Notes under the pieces: model-generated
What the model was told of the DNA's origin: nothing
What the model saw: only the letters and a program-made list of their open reading frames with translations
Databases searched by the model: none
NCBI GenBank assembly: GCA_035476815.1
Contig: DATILD010000032.1
Span: 1-64,000 of the forward strand
Reading direction: 5' to 3'
Source: Methylibium sp035476815
GTDB lineage: Bacteria > Pseudomonadota > Gammaproteobacteria > Burkholderiales > Burkholderiaceae_C
Length of the DNA: 64,000 nt
Translations under genes and position numbers: made by a program
Part shown: one piece after another, positions 49,223 to 58,694 of the stretch
Layout of the letters: each line of letters starts with the position of its first letter
Numbering within the stretch: the first letter of the stretch is position 1

Positions 49223-50199
49223 ATGCCGGCCGCGCCGCTGCTCGAGGTCCGTGACCTGCGCGTCGAGTTTCCCCAGCGGCGCGGCACGCTGCGCGCGCTC
49301 GACGCCGTGTCGTTCTCGATCGAGGCGGGCGAGATCCTCGGCGTGGTCGGCGAGTCCGGCGCCGGCAAGTCGCTGACCGGCGCGGCCATCATCGGCCTGC
49401 TCGAGCCGCCGGGCCGCATCGCCGCCGGCGAGGTGCGGCTGGCCGGCCAGCGCATCGACGACCTGCCGGCCGCCGCGCTGCGCCGCATCCGCGGCCGGCG
49501 CATCGGCGCGATCTTCCAGGACCCGCTGACCTCGCTGAACCCGCTCTACACGGTGGGCCGGCAACTGATCGAGACGATCCGCACCCACCTGCCGCTCGAC
49601 GCCGCACAGGCGCGCGAGCGCGCGATCGAGCTGCTCGGCGAAACCGGCATTCCGGCCCCCGAGGCGCGCATCGACCACTACCCGCACCAGTTCTCCGGCG
49701 GCATGCGCCAGCGCGTCGTGATCGCGCTGGCGCTGGCCGCCAACCCCGAACTGATCGTCGCCGACGAGCCGACCACGGCGCTCGACGTGTCGATCCAGGC
49801 CCAGGTCATCGGCCTGCTCAAGCGCCTGTGCAAGGACCATGGCGCCGCGGTGATGCTGATCACCCACGACATGGGCGTGATCGCCGAGGCCTGCGACCGG
49901 GTGGCGGTCATGTACGCCGGCCGCATCGTCGAGATCGGCCCGGTGCGCGAGGTGATCCATGCGCCGGCCCATCCCTACACGGTCGGGCTGATGGGCTCGA
50001 TCCCGGCGATGGACGAGGACCGCGAGCGCCTGCTGCAGATCGACGGCGCGATGCCGCGGCTGAACGCGATCCCGTCGGGTTGCGCCTTCCACCCGCGCTG
50101 TCTGCGGGCGATCGAGCGCTGCCGGCGCGAGCGGCCCGAGCTCGAGGCGGCGGGCACGACGCGCGCCGCCTGCTGGCTGGCGCACGAGGCGCAGGCCGC

Positions 50200-50203
<4 letters not shown>
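49223..50203 (+). CDS. dppD: Dipeptide-type ABC transporter ATP-binding protein DppD
   Basis: A 326-residue ATPase. Walker A is GESGAGKSLTGAAI, the Q-loop is IFQDPLTSLNP, the signature is FSGGMRQRVVIALAL, Walker B is LIVADEPTTALDV and the H-loop is LITHDMGVIAE. The C-terminal oligopeptide-ABC extension holds the Cys cluster CAFHPRC ... CRRERPE expected in this family (possible iron-sulfur or metal site). ATGA overlap couples it to dppF. Confidence 0.94.
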
Positions 50204-51213
<1,010 letters not shown>

Positions 51214-51220
51214 GCCGCGG

Positions 51221-52510
51221 TCAGCGCGGCAGCAGCGTCTCGCCGCGGAACAGCTCGGCCGCGGTCTCGCGCGCGCGGATCACGGTCGCCGTGGCGCCCT
51301 CGACCATCACCTCGGCCGCGCGCGGCCGCGTGTTGTAGTTGCTCGCCATCGCCATGCCGTAGGCGCCGGCGCTCAGCACCGCGAGCGTGTCGCCGGGCCG
51401 CACCGCGAGCGCGCGGTCGCGGCCCAGCCAGTCGCCGGATTCGCACACCGGGCCGACGACGTCGTAGAGCACCGGGGGCGTATCGTGCAGACGCGCCGCG
51501 ACGATGCCCATCGTCGCCTCGTACAGCGCCGGGCGCAGCAGGTCGTTCATGGCCGCGTCGACGACGCAGAAGTTCTTCTCGGCGCCCGGCTTCAGGTACA
51601 GCACCTCGGTCAGCAGCACGCCGGCGTTGCCGACCAGCGAGCGGCCGGGCTCGAACAGCAGCGGCCGCTGGCCGTGGCCGCGCGCGTCGAGCCGCTCCAG
51701 CAGCGCGGCGATCAGAGCATCGGCGGCCGGCGGCGTCTCGTCGGTGTAGCGGATGCCCAGCCCACCGCCGACATCGAGGTGCTGCAGCGGGATGCCGGCG
51801 GCCTCGACCGCCTCGACCAGGTCGAGCAGCCGGTCGAGCGCGTCGAGGTAGGGGCCGATCTCGGTGATCTGCGAGCCGATGTGGCAGTCGATGCCGACCA
51901 CCGCCAGCCCCGGCAGCCCGGCCGCATGGCGGTAGGCGGCCAGCGCACGGTCGTGGGCGATGCCGAACTTGTTGCCCTTCAGGCCGGTCGAGATGTAGGG
52001 GTGGGTGCCGGCATCGACGTCGGGGTTCACGCGCAGGCTGACCGGCGCGCGCTTGCCGAGGCTGTGCGCGACCTCGGACAGCAGGTCGAGCTCGGCCTCG
52101 CTTTCTACGTTGAAGCACTTCACGCCGACTTCGAGCGCGCTCCGCATCTCGGCGCGGGTCTTGCCGAGGCCGGAGAACACCACGGTCGCCGGGTCGCCGC
52201 CGGCGGCCAGCACGCGCTCGAGCTCGCCGCCCGAGACGATGTCGAAGCCGCAGCCCAGCGCCGCGAAGGTCTGCAGCACCGCGAGGCTGGAGTTGGCCTT
52301 CATCGCATAGCAGATCAGGTGCTCGCGGCCCGCCAGCGCGCGCTGGTAGGGCGCCAGCGCCGCGTGCATCGCGGCGCGCGAGTAGACGTACAGCGGCGTG
52401 CCATGCCGCGCGGCCAGTTCGGCGACGGCGCAGTCCTCGACGAACAGCTCACCGCCGCGGTAGGCGACGAAGGGCGCGCCGGGCAGCGCGCGGGGATCGT
52501 GCGCGCTCAC
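51221..52510 (-). CDS. lysA: Diaminopimelate decarboxylase LysA
   Basis: A 429-residue PLP enzyme making L-lysine from meso-diaminopimelate. The PLP Lys is in CYAMKANSS, the phosphate site in LDVGGGLGIRY, with HIGSQ, EPGRSLVG and the active-site CESGDWLG. The start is taken as GTG 52510, whose TGA is the stop of lptM (GTGA overlap). The longer ATG reading to 52618 would put a low-complexity Arg/Ala stretch in front and cover lptM. Confidence 0.94.
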   Translation of the reverse strand: MSAHDPRALPGAPFVAYRGGELFVEDCAVAELAARHGTPLYVYSRAAMHAALAPYQRALAGREHLICYAMKANSSLAVLQTFAALGCGFDIVSGGELERVLAAGGDPATVVFSGLGKTRAEMRSALEVGVKCFNVESEAELDLLSEVAHSLGKRAPVSLRVNPDVDAGTHPYISTGLKGNKFGIAHDRALAAYRHAAGLPGLAVVGIDCHIGSQITEIGPYLDALDRLLDLVEAVEAAGIPLQHLDVGGGLGIRYTDETPPAADALIAALLERLDARGHGQRPLLFEPGRSLVGNAGVLLTEVLYLKPGAEKNFCVVDAAMNDLLRPALYEATMGIVAARLHDTPPVLYDVVGPVCESGDWLGRDRALAVRPGDTLAVLSAGAYGMAMASNYNTRPRAAEVMVEGATATVIRARETAAELFRGETLLPR

Positions 52511-52668
52511 GGCGCGCGCGGCGCCGAGGCCGGGGCGGAGGCGGGCGCGGCGGGCTTCGCGGCCGGCGCCGGCAGGTAGAGCGGGCCGCGCTGGCCGCAG
52601 CCGGCGGCGCATACACACACTGCGGTCGCGGCGATGGCCCTGCCTAGAATCGAATGCAACGAGATCAT
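52507..52668 (-). CDS. lptM: LptM (YifL-type) outer-membrane lipoprotein
   Basis: A 53-residue lipoprotein with signal LGRAIAATAVCVCAAGC. The lipobox Cys begins the family hallmark CGQRGPLYLP, followed by a short Ala/Pro tail. LptM helps the LptD/LptE lipopolysaccharide translocon mature. The ATG at 52668 is 15 bases from the divergent cyaY ATG, and its stop overlaps the lysA GTG start. The cyaY//lptM-lysA order is conserved in many proteobacteria. The gene is easily missed because of its size. Confidence 0.9.
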   Translation of the reverse strand: MISLHSILGRAIAATAVCVCAAGCGQRGPLYLPAPAAKPAAPASAPASAPRAP

Positions 52669-52683
52669 GCCGGGATTCTAGAG

Positions 52684-53046
52684 ATGAGCACGCCCACCAC
52701 CGACACGTCGCTGAGCGACAGCGAGTACCACGCGCTCGCCTACCAGCTCTTGGCCGGCATCGAGCAGCAGGTCGACCGCTGGCTCCAGGACGACGTGGTC
52801 GACATCGACAGCGCGCGCACCGGCGGCCTGCTCGAGCTGAGCCTGCCCAACGGCAGCAAGCTGATCATCAACACCCAGCCGCCGCTGCACGAGATCTGGC
52901 TGGCCGCTCGAAGCGGCGGCTTCCACTACCGCTGGCGCGATGGGCAGTGGCGTGACACCAAGACCGGTGCGGAGTTCTTCGCGACGCTGTCGGCCTGCGC
53001 CAGCGAACAGGCCGGCCGGCCGCTGGCCTTTGCCCCGGCGGCCTGA
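52684..53046 (+). CDS. cyaY: Frataxin homologue CyaY
   Basis: A 120-residue frataxin-like iron-binding regulator of iron-sulfur cluster assembly. The acidic first helix (SLSDSEYHALAYQLLAGIEQ) and DDVVDIDSARTGGLLELSLP, NGSKLIINTQPPLHEIWLAA and GGFHYRWRDGQWRDTKTGAE match the family along its full length. ATG 52684 is chosen over an in-frame ATG at 52654, which would overlap lptM. It is divergent from lptM-lysA with only 15 bases between starts, so the promoters overlap each other's coding ends. Confidence 0.94.
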   Translation: MSTPTTDTSLSDSEYHALAYQLLAGIEQQVDRWLQDDVVDIDSARTGGLLELSLPNGSKLIINTQPPLHEIWLAARSGGFHYRWRDGQWRDTKTGAEFFATLSACASEQAGRPLAFAPAA

Positions 53047-53083
53047 GCCGTCGCGAGAGGGCCCCGGCCCGTGCGCCTGAACC

Positions 53084-55468
53084 TCACTCCTTGAACAGGT
53101 CGAGGATGCTCTTGCGCTCGGTTTCGGTGGGCGGCGGAGGGGCTGGCGGCTCGTCGAGGCCGAGGCTGCTGATGCCGCTGCCGGGCCCGTATTCTTCGTA
53201 GTACCACTCGCCGCCGACGTCGACCACGCCCGCCGGCACCGCCGGCTGCACGATCGGCGTGCCCTTGATCGCGGTGCTCATGTAGTCGATCCACACCGGC
53301 AGCGCGAGGCCGCCGCCGGTCTCGCGGTCGCCGAGCTTGCGCAGCTGGTCGTAGCCGATCCAGACCACGGCGACGCGTGTTGCCGTGTAGCCAGCGAACC
53401 AGGCGTCCTGCGAGTCGTTGGTGGTGCCGGTCTTGCCGTAGAGGTCGGGCCGCTTCAGTGTCCCTTGGGCACGTGCGGCGGTGCCACTGCGGGTGACTTC
53501 CTGCAGCAGCTGGCTCATCAGGAAGGCGTTGCGTTCGTCGATCGCGCGCTTCGACTCATCGACCACGGGCGGCGGCGTCTGCGCGACGATGCGGCCCTTG
53601 TTGTCGGTCACTCGCATCACCAGCACCGGATCGACGCGGTAACCGCCGTTGGCAAACACGCCGTAAGCAATGGCCATCTGCAGCGGTGTCACCGAGCCGG
53701 TGCCCAGCGCCATCGGCAGATAGGGCAGGTGCTTGTCGGCGTCGAAGCCGAAGCGCGCGATCCAGCTCTGCGCGTAGCTGGTGCCGATCGCCTCCAGGAT
53801 GCGGATCGACACCATGTTCTTCGAGCGGGCCAGCGCGCGCCGCATCGACATCGGCCCCTCGAAGCTGCCGTCGTAGTTCTTCGGCTCCCAGGGTTGGCTG
53901 CCGGTGGTCGCGGCGTCGAAGAACAGCGGTGCGTCGTTGATCACCGTGGCCGGCGTGAAGCCCTTCTCGAGCGCGGCCGAGTAGATGAAGGGCTTGAAGC
54001 TCGAGCCCGGCTGACGCCAGGCCTGGGTCGCCCGGTTGAACTTGCTCTTGGCATGGTCGAAGCCGCCGACCATGCTGCGGATGGCGCCGCTGCGCGGGTC
54101 CAGCGACACCATCGCGCCCTCGACCTCGGGCAACTGGGTGATCGACCAGCTGTCCTTGCTGGCCTGGATCGCGCGGATCACGGCGCCGCGGCGGACCTGG
54201 ACCTTGGGGTTGGCCTTGGGCGACAGGCCGGAGGCGGCCGGGCGCAGGCCCTCGCCGGTGATCGTCAGCACGTCGCCGCTCTGCAGCACGGCGACGACCT
54301 TCTTGGGGTCGGCCTGCAGCACGACGGCGGCCTTGATCTCGTCGTTGTCCGGGTGATCGTCGAGCGTTTCGACGATCGCGGCGTCGCGCGCCGCCGCGTC
54401 TTCGGGCAGGTCCACATAGCCTTCCGGGCCGCGGTAGAACTGGCGCCGTTCGAAGTCGGTGATGCCCTTGCGCAGTGCGCGGTAGGCGGCTTCCTGCTCG
54501 ACCGAGTTGACGCTGGTGTAGATGTTCAGGCCGCGCGTGTAGGCGTCCTCGCCGTACTGGGCGTAGATCAGCTGGCGCGTCGCCTCGGCCACGTAGTCGG
54601 CGTGCAGCGGCACCGAGATCTCCTTGCGGTAGACCAGCTGTTCGGCCTTGGCCGCCTCGGCCTGCTCCTCGGTGATGTAGCCGTTCTCGTACATCCGCTC
54701 GATGATGTACTGCTGGCGCTGGCGGGCGCGCTGCGGGTTGGCGATCGGGTTGTAGGCCGACGGCGCCTTCGGCAGCCCGGCCAGCATCGCCGCCTCGGCG
54801 ATGCCGAGGGCCTTCAGCGGCTTGCCGAAGTAGATCTCCGACGCCGCCCCAAAGCCGTAGGCGCGCTGTCCCAGATAGATCTGGTTCATGTAGACCTCGA
54901 GGATCTGCGGCTTGCTCAGCTGGCTCTCGATCTTGAAGGCGAGCAGGATCTCGTAGATCTTGCGGCTGAGCGTCTTCTCCGTGGGCAGGTAGAAGTTGCG
55001 TGCCACCTGCATCGTGATCGTCGAGGCGCCCTGGCTGCGCGACTCGCCGACGTTGGCCAGGCCGGCTCGGACGATCCCGATGTAGTCGACGCCGCTGTGC
55101 TCGTAGAAGCGCGCATCCTCGATCGCCAGCACCGCGTGCTGCACCACCTCCGGGATCTGCCCGATCGGCACGAACTGGCGCCGCTCCTCGCCGAACTCGC
55201 CGATCAGCACCTCGTCGGCCGAGTAGATGCGCATCGGCAGCTTGGGCCGGTAATCGGTCAGGCCACTGATCTCGGGCAGGTTCGGGTAGGCGACGGCCAA
55301 GGCCAGGCCGACCAGCGCCACCCCCGCGATCGAAGCGGCCACGGCCAGGCCCGACAGGGTTGACAGCGCCCACAGCGGCCAGCGCAAATAGGCGGGCAGG
55401 CCGGCGAAAAGGCTGAATCGGGAGCGCGCGGACGGGGCGTTGGCAGTCTTGCGTTCGTTCGCGCTCAT
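53084..55468 (-). CDS. mrcA: Penicillin-binding protein 1A (bifunctional peptidoglycan synthase)
   Basis: A 794-residue class A PBP with a cytoplasmic tail, one membrane segment (LAVAASIAGVALVGLALAVA) and a periplasmic glycosyltransferase with EDARFYEHSGVDYIGIVRA (catalytic Glu) and RSQGASTITMQVARN. An OB-like domain follows, then the transpeptidase with SxxK in PGSSFKPFIYSAAL, SKN in ARSKNMVSI and KTG in YGKTGTTNDSQDAWF. The C-terminus is Pro/Glu-rich. It is divergent from the pilMNOPQ operon, as in most beta- and gammaproteobacteria. A TATAAT lies 24 bases before the ATG. Confidence 0.95.
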   Translation of the reverse strand: MSANERKTANAPSARSRFSLFAGLPAYLRWPLWALSTLSGLAVAASIAGVALVGLALAVAYPNLPEISGLTDYRPKLPMRIYSADEVLIGEFGEERRQFVPIGQIPEVVQHAVLAIEDARFYEHSGVDYIGIVRAGLANVGESRSQGASTITMQVARNFYLPTEKTLSRKIYEILLAFKIESQLSKPQILEVYMNQIYLGQRAYGFGAASEIYFGKPLKALGIAEAAMLAGLPKAPSAYNPIANPQRARQRQQYIIERMYENGYITEEQAEAAKAEQLVYRKEISVPLHADYVAEATRQLIYAQYGEDAYTRGLNIYTSVNSVEQEAAYRALRKGITDFERRQFYRGPEGYVDLPEDAAARDAAIVETLDDHPDNDEIKAAVVLQADPKKVVAVLQSGDVLTITGEGLRPAASGLSPKANPKVQVRRGAVIRAIQASKDSWSITQLPEVEGAMVSLDPRSGAIRSMVGGFDHAKSKFNRATQAWRQPGSSFKPFIYSAALEKGFTPATVINDAPLFFDAATTGSQPWEPKNYDGSFEGPMSMRRALARSKNMVSIRILEAIGTSYAQSWIARFGFDADKHLPYLPMALGTGSVTPLQMAIAYGVFANGGYRVDPVLVMRVTDNKGRIVAQTPPPVVDESKRAIDERNAFLMSQLLQEVTRSGTAARAQGTLKRPDLYGKTGTTNDSQDAWFAGYTATRVAVVWIGYDQLRKLGDRETGGGLALPVWIDYMSTAIKGTPIVQPAVPAGVVDVGGEWYYEEYGPGSGISSLGLDEPPAPPPPTETERKSILDLFKE

Positions 55469-55492
55469 GGGTCTCCAGGTCGGGTGGGCGGA

Positions 55493-55498
55493 ATTATA
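55493..55498 (-). promoter_or_regulatory. Consensus -10 (TATAAT) of the mrcA promoter
   Basis: A perfect TATAAT on the minus strand, 24 bases upstream of the PBP1A ATG. The -35 region is weak (no hexamer with four or more matches at 16-18 bases), so an activator or extended contacts may be needed. Confidence 0.55.
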
Positions 55499-55638
55499 GG
55501 AAGCGCGTTTGCGACAACCGTCACGCCGCGGCGGGCCCCGCAAGCTGGCGGCTGTCGCGCGTCGGCGCTACCGTTGTGACAGCGTGTTCCGCGTGTGAGT
55601 TATGCAACGAGGAGGCGTGGCGCGCAGCCTGAAAAGCT

Positions 55639-55667
55639 TTGGGACACAAAGGCTTTACTGCTAGCAT
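55639..55667 (+). promoter_or_regulatory. Predicted promoter of the pilMNOPQ operon
   Basis: TTGGGA (55639-55644), a 17-base spacer and TAGCAT (55662-55667), each matching the sigma-70 consensus in 4 of 6 bases, 46 bases before the pilM GTG start. The 245-base divergent region to mrcA contains no other feature that I can support. Confidence 0.5.
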
Positions 55668-55713
55668 TGAAGTAACTTCTTAACAGCCGCAGTGCGGTGG
55701 GCGGGGAGACAGA

Positions 55714-56793
55714 GTGGCCTTTTTCGACGGGTTGATCGGCGGCAAGCAGACGGCTCTTTTCGGCTTGGACATCAGCTCGTCAAGCGTCAAGCTTGTCGAG
55801 TTGGGCCAGTCGGCATCCGGCGAATATGTGCTGGAGCGTTTTGCGACCGAGAGCTTCGAGAAAGGCTGGATCGCCGACGGCCAGATCGAAAAGTTCGACG
55901 AAGTCGCCGATGCGGTGCGTCGCGTCGTCACGAAAAGCGGCACGCGCACCAAGCGCGTCGCGATGGCGATGCCGCAGTCGGCCGTCATCACCAAGAAGAT
56001 CATGCTGCCGGCCGGGCTGCGCGACGAGGAGCTCGAGATCCAGGTCGAGTCCGAGGCCAACCAGTACATCCCTTTCTCGCTCGACGAGGTCAGCCTCGAC
56101 TTCTGCGTCGTCGGGCCGAGCCCGACGTCCGCGGGCGACGTCGAGGTGCTGATCGCCGCGTCGCGCAAGGACCGTGTGCAGGACCGCCAGGGGCTGGCCG
56201 AGGCCGCGGGCCTGAAGCCGGTCGTGCTGGACATCGAATCGCATGCGTCGCGCCTGGCGATGACGCGCATCGTGGCGGGGCTGCCCAACCAGGGCAAGGA
56301 CGCGCTGGTCGCGCTGTTCGAGATCGGCGCCGAGACGACCAGCCTGAAGGTGCTGCGCGACGACGAACTGCTCTACGACCGTGACCAGGCCTTCGGCGGT
56401 TCGCAGCTCACGCACATGATCTCGCGCCAGTACGGCTTCTCGTTCGAGGAGGCCGAGCAGAAGAAGCTGGCGAGCGACCTGCCGGAAGACTACGAAGCCA
56501 CGCTGCTCGCCCCCTTCGTCGACAGCCTGTCGCAGGAGATCGGGCGCGCGCTGCAGTACTTCTTCACCAGCACGCCGCACCACAAGGTGCATTACGTGAT
56601 GCTCGGCGGCGGTACCGCGACGCTCACCGGCCTGAAGGAGCGCGTGACCGAACTGACGGGCTTCGCGTCGATGGTCGTCAATCCCTTCGACGGCATGCGG
56701 CTCGGCTCGGCGGTGCGCGAGAGCAAGCTGCGCCGCGAGGCGCCCGCCTACCTGACCGCCTGCGGCCTGGCGATGCGGAGGTTCCTGACATGA
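55714..56793 (+). CDS. pilM: Type IV pilus assembly protein PilM
   Basis: A 359-residue actin-like cytoplasmic protein. Its nucleotide-binding parts are GLDISSSSVKLVELG near residue 20, the central ALFEIGAETTSLKVL and MLGGGTATLTGLKERVTE. It binds the cytoplasmic tip of PilN and helps build the alignment complex of the pilus machine. It starts with GTG; GGGGAG precedes it by about 10 bases. Its stop overlaps the pilN start by four bases (ATGA). Confidence 0.95.
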   Translation: MAFFDGLIGGKQTALFGLDISSSSVKLVELGQSASGEYVLERFATESFEKGWIADGQIEKFDEVADAVRRVVTKSGTRTKRVAMAMPQSAVITKKIMLPAGLRDEELEIQVESEANQYIPFSLDEVSLDFCVVGPSPTSAGDVEVLIAASRKDRVQDRQGLAEAAGLKPVVLDIESHASRLAMTRIVAGLPNQGKDALVALFEIGAETTSLKVLRDDELLYDRDQAFGGSQLTHMISRQYGFSFEEAEQKKLASDLPEDYEATLLAPFVDSLSQEIGRALQYFFTSTPHHKVHYVMLGGGTATLTGLKERVTELTGFASMVVNPFDGMRLGSAVRESKLRREAPAYLTACGLAMRRFLT

Positions 56794-57428
56794 TCCTCAT
56801 CAACCTGCTGCCGCACCGCGAGGAGCGGCGGCAGCTCCGCAAGAAGGCCTTCTTCGCCGGGCTGGGCCTGTCGGTCGTGGCTGGCGTCGGGATTGCCGTG
56901 GTCTGGTACCTGGTGCTGCAGCAGATGATCGGCACCCAGCAGGAGCGCAACGCCTACCTGACCGCCGAGATCAAGAAGCTCGACGAGCAGATCAAGGACA
57001 TCGCGACCCTGAAGGCCGAGATCGAGAGCCTGAAGGCGCGGCAGAAGGCGGTCGAGGACCTGCAGACCGACCGCAACATCCCGGTGCACCTGCTCAACGA
57101 GCTGGTCAAACAGACGCCCGAGGGCGTGTACTTGACGACCATCAAGCAGGACGGTCAGGTCGTCGGCGTCACCGGCATCGCGCAGACCAACGAACGGGTG
57201 TCGGAGTTCCTGCGCAACACGGCCTACAACTCCACCTGGCTGGAGCGGCCCGAGCTGGTCGAGATCAAGGCGACCAATGTCCCGACCGCGGCGCGTGAGC
57301 AAAAGCGCCTGTTCGACTTCTCCGTCAAGGTGACGCTCAAGCGTCCGGTCGATCAGCAGGCAGCCGAGGCCGCGGCGGGCGCCGCGTCGGCCGCATCGGC
57401 ACCGGCCGCGCCGGCGCGCCAGTCCTGA
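56790..57428 (+). CDS. pilN: Type IV pilus assembly protein PilN
   Basis: A 212-residue bitopic protein starting with the PilM-binding tip MILINLLPHREERR. A membrane segment (FFAGLGLSVVAGVGIAVVWY), a coiled-coil (LTAEIKKLDEQIKDIATLKA) and a ferredoxin-like periplasmic domain follow. The C-terminal Ala/Pro tail of about 25 residues is low complexity. It pairs with PilO. Confidence 0.95.
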   Translation: MILINLLPHREERRQLRKKAFFAGLGLSVVAGVGIAVVWYLVLQQMIGTQQERNAYLTAEIKKLDEQIKDIATLKAEIESLKARQKAVEDLQTDRNIPVHLLNELVKQTPEGVYLTTIKQDGQVVGVTGIAQTNERVSEFLRNTAYNSTWLERPELVEIKATNVPTAAREQKRLFDFSVKVTLKRPVDQQAAEAAAGAASAASAPAAPARQS

Positions 57429-57438
57429 GGGCAGCGAG

Positions 57439-58149
57439 ATGGCTGGCAGCAAGAAGCTGAATTTCGACCTGAGCGCGGTGCTTGCCGACGCTGCAAACCA
57501 ATTCCGAGGACTGAACCGCAACGAGCCGGGCCAATGGCCGGTGTTGCCCAAGCTGGCGGCGTTCACGGCCGTCGCGGCGGCGGTCGTGGTGGTGGGCTGG
57601 TTCCTGATGTTGTCGCCCACGGCCGAGGAGCTGCAGGTCGAACGTGATCGCGAACCCGGCCTCAAGGCCGACTACCGCGCGAAGCTGGCTCAGGCGGTGA
57701 ACCTCGGCGAGCTGCGCAAGCAGAAGATCGAGGTGCAGGAGTACGTCACCCAGCTCGAGAAGCAGCTGCCCGGCAAGGCCGAGATGGATGCGCTGCTGTC
57801 CGACATCAACCAGGCCGGCCTGGGGCGCGGCCTGCAGTTCGAGTTGTTCCGGCCGGGTCAGGTGGCGGTCAAGGACTACTACGCCGAGCTGCCGATCACG
57901 ATCAAGGTGACCGGGCGCTACCACGACATCGGTTCGTTCACGGCCGACGTGGCCAACCTGTCGCGCATCGTGACGCTGCACAACCTGGTGATCTCGGGTG
58001 GCGGCCTGGCGGGTCCCGGCGCCGCGGCCCAAGGCGCCGGCAACCTGAGCATGGACGCGCTGGCGCGGACCTACCGCTACCTCGACCCGAACGAGGTCGA
58101 GGCGCAACGCAAGGCGCGCGAAGAGGCGAAGAAGGCGGCCAAGCCATGA
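57439..58149 (+). CDS. pilO: Type IV pilus assembly protein PilO
   Basis: A 236-residue bitopic protein with a cytoplasmic N-terminus (NFDLSAVLADAANQFRGLN), a membrane segment (LAAFTAVAAAVVVVGWFLM), a coiled-coil around YVTQLEKQLPGKAEMDALLS and a periplasmic core with ELPITIKVTGRYHDIGSFTA. It dimerises with PilN and binds PilP. Its stop overlaps the pilP ATG. Confidence 0.95.
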   Translation: MAGSKKLNFDLSAVLADAANQFRGLNRNEPGQWPVLPKLAAFTAVAAAVVVVGWFLMLSPTAEELQVERDREPGLKADYRAKLAQAVNLGELRKQKIEVQEYVTQLEKQLPGKAEMDALLSDINQAGLGRGLQFELFRPGQVAVKDYYAELPITIKVTGRYHDIGSFTADVANLSRIVTLHNLVISGGGLAGPGAAAQGAGNLSMDALARTYRYLDPNEVEAQRKAREEAKKAAKP

Positions 58150-58694
58150 CGAGTACCGATCTGATTCGACGGGCGGCGCTGGCGGTGACCGTCGTCGCCG
58201 TCACGTCGCTCGCCGGTTGCGGCGCCGAGCAGGAAGAGCTGCAGTCCTGGATGGACCAGCAGCGCCGCGAGGTCAAGCCCAACGTGCCGCCGCTGCTGCC
58301 ACCCAAGCGCTTCGACCCGCAGCCCTACGAGCAGGCCGAGGCCGTGGAGCCCTTCAGCAACCAGAAGCTGGCGGTCGCGCTCAAGCAGGAGGCGCGGCAG
58401 CCGAACTCGCTGTTCGCCAGCGAGATGAACCGGCGCAAGGAGCCTCTGGAGGCCTATCCGCTGGACTCGATGAGCATGGTCGGCAGCGTGTCGCGGGCCG
58501 GGCGCCCGCTGGCGCTGCTGAAGGTGGACAACCTCTTGTACCAGGTCGGTGTCGGCGACTACCTCGGCCAGAACTACGGCAAGGTCATGAAGATCTCGGA
58601 GACCGAGGTGACGCTGCGGGAGGTGGTCCAGGACGCTGCCGGCGAATGGATCGAACGGCCTGCCGCCCTCCAGCTGCAGGAGAAGAGCAAATGA
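58146..58694 (+). CDS. pilP: Type IV pilus inner-membrane lipoprotein PilP
   Basis: A 182-residue lipoprotein with lipobox SLAGC near residue 25. A flexible part (SWMDQQRREVKPNVPPLLPP) that binds PilNO is followed by the beta domain EAYPLDSMSMVGSVSRAGRP, LYQVGVGDYLGQNYGKVMKI, which contacts PilQ. ATGA overlaps link it to pilO and pilQ. Confidence 0.95.
   Translation: MTSTDLIRRAALAVTVVAVTSLAGCGAEQEELQSWMDQQRREVKPNVPPLLPPKRFDPQPYEQAEAVEPFSNQKLAVALKQEARQPNSLFASEMNRRKEPLEAYPLDSMSMVGSVSRAGRPLALLKVDNLLYQVGVGDYLGQNYGKVMKISETEVTLREVVQDAAGEWIERPAALQLQEKSK

Noticed and set aside
51214..51230. GCCGCG-N5-CGCGGC hairpin between convergent dppF and lysA
   Set aside because: No U-run on either side, and such short GC palindromes are expected by chance in this composition.
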